From the NCBI GenBank assembly GCA_964016985.1, contig OZ024826.1:45546978-45610977 (forward strand): a stretch of 64,000 nucleotides of DNA, read 5' to 3'. This document shows positions 12,401 to 25,459 of this stretch, in pieces (position 1 is the first letter of the stretch; each line of letters begins with the position of its first letter). Position numbers and translations under genes: made by a program. The notes beneath the pieces were generated by a model. It saw only the letters and a program-made list of their open reading frames with translations, did not search any database and was not told the origin of the DNA. The DNA is from Anodontia alba (lineage: Eukaryota; Mollusca; Bivalvia; Lucinida; Lucinidae).

Positions 12401-15400
12401 TGATTAGCGGCGTCTCAGCAAACTACCACCCCAGCTTATATCGCGATCCGGATATATCGCGGTAGCGGAACTTGGACCCCAAGCACCGCGATATATTGGA
12501 TCTACAGTGTATTGGAGTAGGTGCTGTTGTCATATTAGTATGCCTTGTGTTTTCTTTGTAGTTATTACAGAGAATGGAGAAAATAGAGAGAAAATGTCTC
12601 TTCACTTCCATTGTCTCTGGATCATTCTTAGACTGTCGTATCATTACTGCCACAACTTTCAGTATGGCTGTCACAAAACTATTTATAGCCATATAATAAT
12701 CTGTCATATTGCATAGAAATACCATACCGTCTGTTTTCCTTGTGTTATTACACAGAATGGTGAGATCAGACACAAATATTTCTTCACTGCCACGGTTTCT
12801 GGATCATTTTTAGACTGTTGTATCATCATTGTCACAACCTTCAGTATAGCTGTTACAAAACTATTTATTGCTAAATAATAATTTGTCATACTGCACAAAA
12901 ATACAATACTTTCTGCTTACTTCGTTATTACACAAAAATGGCGAGATTGGAGAGAAGTACTTTCTTCACTTCCATTGTCTCTGGATCATTCTTAGACTTG
13001 CATACCATCATAGCCACAACTTTCAGTATAGCTGTCACACAAACTATTTATCACTAGATAATAATTTGTCATATTGCATAGAAATATCATACCTTCTGTT
13101 TTCTTTGTTGTTATTGCAGAGAATGGTGAGATCAGAGAGAAATACTTTCTTCACTTCCATTGTTTCTGGATCATTCTTAGACTGACGTATCATCATGGCC
13201 ACAACCTTCAGTATTGCTGCAATAAAAGAGAGCGATATATTAATCTATTTGTCTTAACTCTTGAAGCCCCAAGCAAAATTTGTATCTGATGACATTCTAA
13301 TTGTTTTTCCAGAGAAAATAAGAATTGACATTTCCTTGTATTTTAAAATTAAGTTTAAAATACAGGAAAATGTCGACTTAATTTCAAAAAAAAAAAAAAA
13401 ATCAAATGACATCTGCTGCAAGAGCATGCACAACAGTGTACACCCAGATCAAACTACTCCTTTAGGGGCTACACTTTTGCCATTTAGCCAGATCTTTTCA
13501 AGGGAAATTTATGGATGGCAACTCTGTCAAAATGTTGTTGTTGTTTTGTTTTTTGGGGTTTTTTTTATCTGAAACACTGATAACTCATACTAATGCTTAA
13601 GTCAAACTAAATAAAGGGCCATTTTGATTTAGTATGCTATAATATGTTTCTTACATTTCAACTCTTTTTATATCAAACTATTGTTACCTCTAACCAAAAC
13701 TTCTGGTCCTTCAGTGTTTGAGATAATGAGAGTCAACTGTACCCTCGTACATTCAGTCTTCCTGTCATAGTTCTGGATAAGGCACTTTTATTTCAACCAA
13801 GAAGCACTGTTATGTTTCTTGATTCTCAATGAAAACATATGTTGTGGGTTTTTAACTGACGCATCTCAGTGAGAGCTTCTACTAAGTATCCACAATTTAA
13901 ATTTTTGAGGAGACTTAAGAAAAATACTTATCTGACAACCCCCCCCCCCCCCCCCCCCCACCCCCCCATCTGGAGTTATGATTTTGTACCAGTGAGCTAA
14001 AAATCACATGTATAAATTTAATGAAAATGTGATATGGACATCTAGGCGAACATTGGAATGGCAACAATAATCATCCTATGCTTTGCTTTATTGAGTTAAT
14101 AAATATGCATTTTCATCCAGGCACTTCTAATGAGTACCCACAACATATGTTTTTATTGAAAAATAAGAAAAAATATCATTACTTTTTGCCTCAAAAAGGT
14201 GTCATCTGGAGCTATGCATATTTTAATATTGTATTAACCCTTGTCCTGCTGAATAAATTCAGATACCACGCCCAATGCTAAATTTCAGGCAATCATATTA
14301 CTTGATCCCAATTGGTGTTATAAATTCACATACTTAATGGCAAATAGTGCAGATCCAGATCAGTTGGCTTCTTCAGAAGCCAACTGATCTGGATCTACAC
14401 TCTTTGCAAAGGCAGGGTATATCCAGGTTCAGCAGGACAAGGGTTAAATCATATATTGAGTCAGCACACGACAAAACCTAAAATAATACCTGTGTGACTC
14501 AAATCAGTCTGTATAGCCACCCAGTTCGGCAAGGGTTCTCTTTTATCCCTCTTTGAGTAGCCCTGAGGCTGTAGAAGGCACATAGGATCAGCAAAGACAC
14601 TGCTCAGACTGTGCAGATGCACATGCTGATCTGTGTCTTCGCTGTTTGCACAAGTCTTATTGCCCTTTTGGCTTTCTGCTTGTAGTGTTTTGATTGTGGT
14701 GCTGTTACTTTAAGTGTGTCCTTCTTTCTCTTTGGTGTCTTGGATCGGAAGGTGCTAGGTAATTGTACTGATTCCTGATCATTGCCTTCCTTTCGTTTTG
14801 TCATGCACTGGCTCATATATCTTAAAATATTTTATGTCCTTTTGGTATTTTCAAATGATGTCAATAAATCTTGTGATGTGACATCATTACTCTCGGAGGA
14901 AATATATCCTCCATGCAATTATGAGTGTTATTTCCCGCAGAAATTACTGAAATGGCTTTGATATGTATTGTAATCTCTTTCTGCATCCATCCTTGAGAAG
15001 GCATACAGCCTTGATGGAATAACAATGCATCTTGTTTGATATGGTGTACACAAATTATCCAAGAAAAGTAAAGACATGACAAAACAGTATAAACAGATAA
15101 ATATTTACTGACCACTGCATTATACAAGGAATACTGCAGTTTCAGTGCTAAACAAGATATACTGGAACACATTTATAAGATTGTTCATTACAAGATGGTT
15201 CGCCATTATAAAACAGTTTCATTATAAGGCAGTTCACCTTTATAAGATAGTTCATTATAAGGCAGTTCACCTTTATAAGACAGTTCATTATAAGGCAGTT
15301 CACCTTTATAAGACAGTTCATTATAAGGCAGTTCATTAAAAGGTGGTTTGGATATAAGTGGGTTTAAAGGTGGACCCTAAAAGTGTTGTATACCACAAAA

Positions 15401-18400
15401 ATGTATAGATTATATAGAAAAATGACCATTTATGGTCATTTTTCTCTATAATCTAGATATTTTTGTTTGGATACAATACAGTTGTTCCAGTTAACATGAT
15501 TTGCACTTTTAAGCCTTGCGTTATAAAGAGGTTGTGATGTAATGCCAATGACAGATTGATAAATGTGTTCTTGTTTTTCCTGGGAAATGGGAACTGACAT
15601 GCCATGCAAATTGTCTGCATTGGAGGCAATTTATGTGGCATGTCCGGTCATGCTGTCTTGAGGGGAGGGGTGTTTCAATATGTCATCTGTTGAAAATTTT
15701 TAAGCAGAGTGCTCATTTTTATAACTATAATACTTATCGGCTCAGAAATACATGTCATAACAATCAAACAGCTCTCAATATTATACTGTGATAGCAGCAA
15801 CACATTGGCAACATTTTTGGACAGAATTATGAATGGAAATTATATCCAAATACATAAACTGACTGAACACGTGGAATTTCATTCATACAGCTGACAAGCC
15901 GTTCATTCAAGCGATGAAATCTACACACAAAATTCATGCTAATTTCAATTCTTACCTGGGCCAGATAAATTGTTAGGAAATGGTTAAAATAATTTTTTCA
16001 CATATTTACAAGGTTGTTGCCCTCTTGACCTATTTGGTGACTTTCAGTTTTCTTTTAGTAAATTGTGCAGCTATAAAATTTTTGTACTTGCATTTTGAAT
16101 AGAGTTTGAGTTGACAATATGTTTTTGTGGAGAACTGCAGAAAACTTCTCCAGAATTATGTCAAATACTCCTTAACTTTACCACTCTGAGCTAATTCAGT
16201 GGATGACAGACTGATGATATTTTCTTATTTTTCTAAAAAAAAAATAATAATAATAAAAAATAAAAAATAGGCTTTTACATTTTATGCAAATTGTCTCCTT
16301 AGCCTATTTTCTGGGAAAAATAAGAAAATATTTTAAATCATCACGAAAACATACCTATATAATTTTGACCCCCTTAAACCCCACTTTTATATAGTAAAAC
16401 TGGGGTTTACAGGGGTATATATTATTTTTCTTATTTCTGCTCAAAAACATAGATTGTGGGTACTCGTTAGAACTACCTCACCAAGGCAGTTCTAATGAGT
16501 ACCTACAATCTATGTTTTGAGCAGTAATATGAAAAATATCAGAAATTTTTATCTGAAAATTTTCTTTTTCTACTTGTAAAATTTTCACTATATTTGAATA
16601 GGCATGTTTTCGTAATGGTCTGCTGAAAGTTTTACCCAGCATTTTAAGTGTCAAAAAAGTCCTCTGTATACAGTCAAAGGGAAACCTGTGTATTAAATGT
16701 GAATTTAGAACCCAATATATGCAGTTTATACCAAATACAAAAGTGAGGAAAAGGATGGAGGTGTTTTTTATTGACAAGTGATAGTTAGTGTAGGTATCAT
16801 TATACAGTGAGGCTGCCCTTGGAAATGCACCAAATGGCTGTTGCAGGAAGGTGACTACTGAAGACAGGGTGATAATGTTTTCACCCTAAGTATTGGGACA
16901 TCATAACTCCTAAAATTTGAATGTCTATTTTACGACCTGACAACGACTCGAAAATACTGCTGCTTGAGTGGCAAATAGTGTAGATCCTGATCAGATGCCA
17001 CATGTTGTGGCATCTGATCTCGGTCTACACTGTTTGCTCAGGCCTGCCTGTCCCAATACTCAGGGTCATGAGGGTATATAAAATAAAACATCACTTTGGG
17101 AAAGAAATATGGTTGTTAGTGGGCAAAAGGCTGCTTTTGACAGGTGACCATTCATGGTGGGTCATGTGAAAATAGGTCTTTGAGGAATGTGCTGAAACCC
17201 ATATCAGTTTGTACATCAACAATGTGATTAAGGTCATTTCAGTGTGTTGGTAGAATCTATCGTATCCCATGAATTTGTAAACTGACACCCAGGGCTCTGA
17301 TCAGATGAGTTTATCCAAGAACGAATCAATCAACTTGTTCTTAGCCTCTTCACAGGTAAAATGACAATTGAATTATAGCTCCATATAAGGTGCATTTTCA
17401 TCACGAAAACATACCTATATAATTTTGACCCCCTTAAACCCCACTTTTATATAGTAAAACTGTGGTTTACAGGGGTATACGTTATTTTTCTTATTTCTGC
17501 TCAAAACATAGATTGAAGGTACTCATTAGAACCGCCTCAGCGAGGCAGTTCTAACGAGTACCCACAATCTATGTTTTGAGCAGAAATATGAAAAATATCA
17601 AAAAAAAATATCTGAAAATTTTCATTTTTTGGTGGTAAAATTTTCAATATATTTTAATAGGCATGTTTTCGTAATGCAAACCAAAAATTATGGAGGTTTT
17701 TCTTATTCTCCACAAAAACATATGTTGTGGGTACTCATTAGAAGTGCCTTGCAGAGGTGCTTCTGATGAGTACCACAACATAAGTTTTTGTGGAGAAATA
17801 AGAAGAGTAATTTCCTGATACTCTCTTATCTAGAGCTATGTGGGTAGATAATTTTGGATACTATTTTTTATCATTTTTCCACTGAAACTTATCATATGGA
17901 TAGTCAATGGAATAGCTTTGGTGAGGTGATGCCAATGACTACCCATACAATATGTTTGCATAAATAAAACAAAAAATATGTCATGAATAGAGATACTACC
18001 CTTATCTGGACTTTGCCAGGCATCAAGCATGTTTATTCTTTTCTTTTTCTAGAAAATGTGGCTTGTCATTTCACATGAACTGTCTCCCAAGGATATGGTC
18101 ACAGTGAAAATTAAAAAAAAACAGTAGAAAAAACTTGAGGTGATTTAAACAAAATTAAAACCATATTTCAAGGGGAAAAAAATAAAAAAAAAAAAAAAAT
18201 TAGAAAAAACAAAAACAAAACAAACATCATTTTTTTTTTAAATTCAACATACTTATAGTCAAAAGTGTGCCTATTTTGTCCCATTATATGGTTAATACCA
18301 GGATACCAGGTAAAGAGGACCATAACCAAAGGAATGTGATTATTATTGTACAGAGCTTTAGACAAGAGGGGTAGCCAGATAGATACTTTTTTGTATTTCT

Positions 18401-21400
18401 CTATGGGAACACATTGTATGTATTCAATGGCACAGCCTTTCCAAGGCAATTCCAAAGAATACATGTAACCTGTGTTTTCATACAGAAATAAAATAAAAAT
18501 TAGTAAAGTCAACAGTTTTGGGCGAAAAAGTAACTAATCTTTTCTATGGGACTTCACTATGAGTACGCCATAGTTCTGAATAAGACTCTTTTTTTCAATT
18601 GAGATGTATGGATTTTTTTCTTACTTCTGCATAAACAACATACTCATTAGCAGTTCCTCAGTGAGACACTTCTAATGAGTACCCACAGTATATACAGTTT
18701 CATGAGTGCAGGAAATATATGTTGAGGGTAACACTAGAATCCTTTCACTAAGGCAATACCATTAAGCAACCACAGCAAATGGTTTTATAGAAATAAGAAC
18801 AATATTCTTCAGGTTACTCCTTGTTCATATCTCCAGAAAAGAGAAGTATTTTCGGTAAATAATTTTCTTATTTCTCTATGAAATCATATACTGTGGGTAC
18901 TCATTAGAATGAGTACCCACCTCAGTGAGGTGCTTCTAATGAGTACCCACAACATATGTTTTCATGGAGAAATAAGAAAAATATCAATATTTTTAGGTTG
19001 AAAAAAGCATCTATCTTGAGGTAAGTCTCTAGAGCTATGCAACAGTTTAGATTAAGATCAGTCTGTCTTTGCATAAGTCCACTCTAACATTCTAAGTTTA
19101 TATATTATACTGAAATTTCACAATGTGCAAATATTCTTATATAAACTACTATGAAATATGAATCTCATTGTCTTTGTTTGCTGCAGAGCTCCAGATAAGG
19201 TGAAATTTTAAGGTATTATATTAGGTGCCAATTTATGATATCTTTATTTTTTCATCTGAAATTATGCAAATGTTAACTTTAATAAGACTGTATTTCAAAG
19301 CTCCAGACAAGAGGTCCTCAATTCCTTCCTATTTTGGAGGTATAAAAAGCAGGTTTTATTTTGATATTTTAAATAAATGTACCGGAACTTCAAACTGGTG
19401 TCATTTGCAAAACCACATGCATGTTTGAAAAGCAAACCAGCTCATGTTTTAAGCATCAATATGGAATAATGATGATAAACTGTGTCAAAAAGCTAAAAGG
19501 GGAGATAATTAGGATATTAAGGAACTTCTACTGGAAAAGAGTTACCTGATGCTATATGAAATGAAGAGAAAAAAATGTGAAATAAATAATGTAAGCACTT
19601 ATAAATCAAATCATTGTTAAGATATTACCATAACTCCAGATAAGGCGCTTTTCTTTTTGCCAAAATATGTTGATATTTTTCTTATTTCTCCACATATGTT
19701 TTTGTGGAGAGATAAGAACAATATGATTCTGGGTAGCCCTCTAATCTGAAGCTATGGAATACATGACCTATAACATATGGGCAGCCAACACATCCAGGAC
19801 TTGTTAAATAGTATTTGAGTATACTGTAATACCCCTAAGTATTGGGACAGCCAGGCCTGATCAAACAGTGTAGACCCAAATCAGGGTCTACACTGTTTGC
19901 CACTCATCCAGCAATATTTTAAACACATCCGTGGATAGTGGAACAAACCTTTTTCAAATTTTAGGAGAAGTATGGTAAGGATTTAAGCTGTCCCAATACT
20001 TAGGGTAAATACAATAATTCTGGGGTGATTGGCGACAATTCTTTCTCCAAGACAATGTTTGCCATAATATAAAATTTTATGGAAATGAGAGAAACATTAT
20101 ACCAAAATTATCATCATATACTCCCACTTCCTCCTTAACATCAAACAGGATTGTTAAGGAACACTATTTGATGAAATTCAGGGGTCATCCAAGAGAGCGA
20201 TCTGGGAGAAAAAGTCTCCCTAAACTGGCTGACCTCCCTGTCTTGAGCTGAGAGAGAAGTGAAAATGTATAGAATGTATAGGGAAATCCAAAATTTGGAC
20301 CAAAACTTCTCCCTGAAATCCTGAAATTGTCGCAAAACTTCTCCCTCTCTGAAAGCTCTAGGATGACCCCTGGATATTTATAGGTAATTTTCTCCAGTTC
20401 TCCATAAAAACATATGTTGTGAGTATTGATTAGAAGTGAATCAGAGGCAACTCTTAACAAGTATACAAATAGTATGTTTTAATGTAGAAATGAAAAAAAT
20501 TATCCCAACCTATAGTCAAATACTCCTCTTTAATACGTCCTTTGTACACATGTAAAAATACATATCTTATAACAGCTATAGATGCAGAAGCTGTTCTGTG
20601 CTTTTGGCATAATGAGGGTTTCTCAAGATGCAATTCACAATTCACATTTAGATGTCAACTTAACCCTTATCCTGCTGTTCACAACAAACCCTACCTTTGC
20701 AAACAGTGTAGATCCAGATCAGATGGCTTCTTAAGAAGCCATCTGATCAGGATCTACACTGTTTGTTATTCAGTTTGTGAATTTGAATGAAAACATTATA
20801 TAATATAATCTGATTGGCTGATAGTCAGAAATGGGTGTGGCTAATTAAATTATTCAGCAGTATCAGCGTTAAGGCTGTGATCTTTGAGCACAAAGTCAAA
20901 GAGGAGTACAAATCAAACTGTGAAAACAGCATTTCACACGTTTTTATTAACCCTTTCACCCCCGAGTTTATGAAATGGACTTTTCTATCTCTGAATTTGG
21001 ATACATCCATTGTTGTAAATAGGGGTTTTACACAAAATTAATAATGGCAAACAGTGTAGATCCTGATGAGATGGCTCATTATGAGCCATCTCATCCGGAT
21101 CTGCACTGTCTGGGAAGGTATATGTATTGACCTGTTGGTATGAAAGGGTTAATACATGTAATTATGATTACTAACTTAATTGCAAACTGAAAACTACATT
21201 TTTTCTCATTATTTCTTTTTAAATTAATTCTTGAAAAATGTTAACGTCAGTAAGTTTAGCTGCCAGGTATTTATTTTTCCAAGAAGAAAACTTTGTAAGT
21301 TTTAGTATGTTCACAAACAGAAACATTCTGCCATCACAAAGTTTATAAACCAACAGAAATTTTAAAAGGAAACGGATACACTTTCAAGGGAGGTAACTAT

Positions 21401-23853
21401 TAAATTATTTTATCACCCTTTTAAAAGGGGGTCTATTCTAAAATGAAAGAATTTGCTCCCCTTTACAGAAGGAATTTAGCAAAAAGGAAGTCACAAAAGT
21501 TAAAAAAAAAAATGGCAGAAAATATACCATGCGTATTGAGTACCCTTAAATTCAACTTTTCCACTTTTCTCTTCATCAGCTTATCACTACAAAGACAGCT
21601 AGCTCAATTAAGTTAACCATGCTGAGAAAAGATTACAGCAGTTGGCATTTTGAAATATTTTTCTTACTTTTTCCCAGAAAATAGGCTTTAACATTTCATG
21701 CAAAATGTCTAAGGAGACAATTTGCATAAAATGTCAAAGCCTATTTTCTCAGAAAAAAAAAAAAATATCATAATTTGTTGTCTGCTGAATTTGCCCATGG
21801 AGTGGTAAAGGTTAAATAACAACTTTTATTTGGACATACACTACAACCTCTTTATACCACGGTTCGTTAAAACATGGTTTTGGATATAACAAGCTCAAAG
21901 ATGGATCCTAAAATGTATAGATTATATTGAAAAATGACCATAAATGGTCATTTTTCAATATAATCTATAAATTTTTGTTTGGATATAACACGGTTGTTTA
22001 CCTAACACGGTTTCTGATATGGACCCCAACAACAGTGTTATAAAGGGGTTGTGATGTACTTACAAGAGTTTTCTATCTTAAACCATCCTTCTGGTTCCTC
22101 GTGTCTTTTCTTGTGATGGTCAACTGTCATCCTCTCTGTCAACATCTACACCAATATAAAAAAAAAAACATAATCAAATTTTAGTATGCTGAATTCACAC
22201 AAATAACTGTGTGCGAGTTTCTGCAGTTCTTCAGTTGCATCTTTGGCAGCACTAAAGTCCAAATGTTTGAAAGAAATTTAATGAGGAGCAGATATTGGCT
22301 AATGGCATAATTCCCTCACAGCACAGCAATTAAGGCCTTGAATAATGTACAGGATGATCTGGGCCTTTATTGCCCTCAAAAGGGCACTTTTTCAATGCTC
22401 ATAGCTCTCGATAAGGCGCTTTTTTTCGACCAAAAAGTATCTATATTTTTCTTATTTCTCAACGAAAACATATGTTGTGGTACTCATTAGAAGTGCCTCA
22501 CTGAGGCACTTCTAATGAGTACCCACAACATATGTTTCCGTTAAGAAATAAGAGAACTATTTTCTCTGATATCCACTTTTATCTAGCTCCATGAATTATG
22601 ATGCACATCATTTGTGTTTTTATGCATCAAAAGTTTCTTAAGCAGCCTTGCAAGATGATAATACTGAAAATCTACAACATTTGCTTGGGACAAAATTGCC
22701 TAACTTGCTGCCAGAATTATCTTGTTTTGCCTTTTTTCGCAACAGTAACTTTACAGGAAAAGAAATAAGGTACCTAATCACATACATAAAGAACCAAGAT
22801 CAGCTTGCAAATCCAGCCATTCTTTTCTGGATTTGAATTTTTTGCAATTCAGTCTTTTAAGGATGCGAACATTTAGCAATTTGGTCTTGAAGATCACCAT
22901 TCTGTAATACAGCTGTTGTTTCTTTTTTTTTTTTCTTTTTTTTCTTTTTCAGAACCTGCACATTGTGCAACACAGTCTTTTCAGGATCAGCACAATTTAC
23001 AGTACAGTTTTTCGCTGTCTATTTTGCAATATAATTTGTCATGATCTGCAATAGGCCTACATTTTACATTTTTGTCAGGACCTATATATTTTCCAATAGA
23101 GTATGTCTTCTCAGAATCTTCATATTTCCACCCTGAATCTTTACAGGCCTTACAGCATCAACACATCACGAAAACACGCCTATTCAAATATATAGAAAAT
23201 TTCACCTCCCAAAACTGAAAATTTTCAGATAAAAAACTCTGATATTTTTTCATATTTCTGCTCAAAACATAGATTGTTGGTTCTCATTAGAACTGCCTCA
23301 GCAAGGTGGTTCTAATGAGTACACACAATCTATGTTTTTGAGCAAAAATAAGAAAAATAATGTATACCCCTGTAAACTCCAGTTTTACTATATAAAAGTG
23401 GGGTTTTAAGGGAGTCAAAATTATATAGGCATGTTTTCGTGATGCTCCCATCTTGACCAGGTAGCACAGATAAGCAGGCTAAGTATTTTAATATAGTACC
23501 AGGTATTAAACAGTTTTGTTTGTGTTGAGGTTTTATGGCCCAGTCAACCCATTAGGGTCATGTCAAGCACAGTCAGTTTACCTAACCACACGTTTTCCTG
23601 GGCAGGGATATTAAACAGTATTACATCGCAATTCAGGTATAATTTTTTCTATTTCTCTACAAATAAAAATTTAAAAGGCTGCCTCTGGAAACAAACAACA
23701 CAAAAATGAACATGTCTGTCCATTATCAGTCTATCATAAATGTTGTTTATTTTCTGGTACAAATGCACTCTACCAACTGAGCCACTGTTTTTTTTTTGTT
23801 GTTTTTTTTTTTTTATTTTTTTTTTGTTTTTTGTTTGTTTTTTTTGCTGTTTT

Positions 23854-23884
<31 letters not shown>

Positions 23885-25427
23885 CCATTGGTCCTACCTC
23901 AAATAAGACATTGTATGTTGCCATGGTGATATGTTGGTCATTCAACATCAGTCTCTCTCCCAACAGTGAAAACAGATTATGTGGGGCAAGAGCATCCTGT
24001 TTCCTCCTGAAAATAAAAATGAAAAACTATATTTATCCTACATATTCAAACACCTTAACTTCTAGCCATTTTTGTGCAAACATTTTAACAAGGCCAGTTT
24101 ATCACACTGCTGAATGAATGGCAAACAGTGTAGACCCTGATCAGATGAAGCATTCTGCAGCATTTGATCTGGGTCTACACTGTTTTCTTCTCAGGCCCAT
24201 CAGTCCAGTGTTTGACTGTCACAAAGAAGTGTGGTAATTGTTGAAACCATGTTCCAAACATCACCTTTTTTCACAAAATTATCCAGGCTTCTGTACATAT
24301 GAATACCATTTTGCCAGAATTATAGTACTGTTTTCTTTAAAGTGTAAAAAGACGTTTTTATCTTGAGTGCAAGAACAATTTTCAATGTCAGAAAATGGTG
24401 CCATCCAGTTTGTTCTGAGACTATTAATAAAGTTGACATCAAGTTCATGATGTAACAGCAACATAACATTCAGTTCATCTAGTCTGTGTCTCTTCTATGA
24501 GTAGAATTTGTGAAAATAAAATGCAATAACGTGGGACGCAGTCTATAATAATCAAGGCCCAGTTGTTCAAAGCATCCTTAGCTTAACGCGCTCGTTAAGG
24601 GTCATTTCATTAACTGTTTTAGCCAATTCAATATACAATATTCTGATATTTTTTGCTGAAAAAATGTGAGTACTCACATTTTTTCAGCAAAAAATTTCAG
24701 CATATTTGCATATCACTTGATGTAAATTTTAATGATTTGTTAACTAACGATGTCGTTAGCTTTGAACAACTGGGCCCAGAGTTATAACACTGTTATAAAT
24801 TACTAGTCACTGATACATATCATCACATTGTGTATTGCAGAAAATAATTCATGCAGAAATCTATGTACTTCATTGCTAGGTACATAATGACAAATCTAAA
24901 CCTTTGAAATCAACAAAGATAAACTGTATTTATTCTAACTTTCGGACAGGCATTCATGAGCAAACTGTAGACTTCTAGCAGACAGTCAAAACTGATCAGT
25001 CTACATAGATGTGCAGGTTTATCCTAATCTTCACTGGGTGCACTGTACATCTTACATATTCTTTCATTGTGGCTCATTTAAGGAGACTTGATATACTAGG
25101 CAGATTTTTCACCATTCGGGAGAGAATGACCATAGAAAATATTTCATTATTAAATCTCCTCGAAAGAATGTTGAAGACAGTAGAAAATATTTCATTATTA
25201 AATCTCCTCGAAAGAATGTTTGCATGGTTGACAACTTTTGTTAGTTCCTGTTTGCTTTCCTGCACACCAAACCCCTTCTGAAAAGGGGGCTACTCTAAAG
25301 GAAAAGAATTTGCTTCCAGGGGGAGCAAATCTATTCTTTTTAGTGTAGACTCCTTTTCAGACCTACTGGTAAAAAAATAATTTTTCAGCTGTATTACATG
25401 CGTGATTTCTTGTTGGAACTTAAATAA

Positions 25428-25459
<32 letters not shown>

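Larger units (their letters stand above)
12544..13216 (-). repeat. Tandem array of four exon-intron units (period about 182 bp)
   Basis: Exon starts at 13,216, 13,031, 12,849 and 12,667. Each unit is about 124 nt of exon plus 58 nt of intron containing ACTATTTAT and ATAATAATTTGTCATA. Confidence 0.9.

Noticed and set aside
14604..14816. 70-codon minus ORF rich in Lys and Gln
   Set aside because: No splice phase, homologue or motif supports it.
20141..20460. Overlapping minus ORFs near 20.2-20.4 kb
   Set aside because: They fall on a 194-bp element with 12-bp TIRs and carry no motif.
23649..24117. Lys-rich and Phe-rich ORFs around 23,790-23,884
   Set aside because: They cross a T-rich tract; only the e9 part (23,898-24,006) is real.
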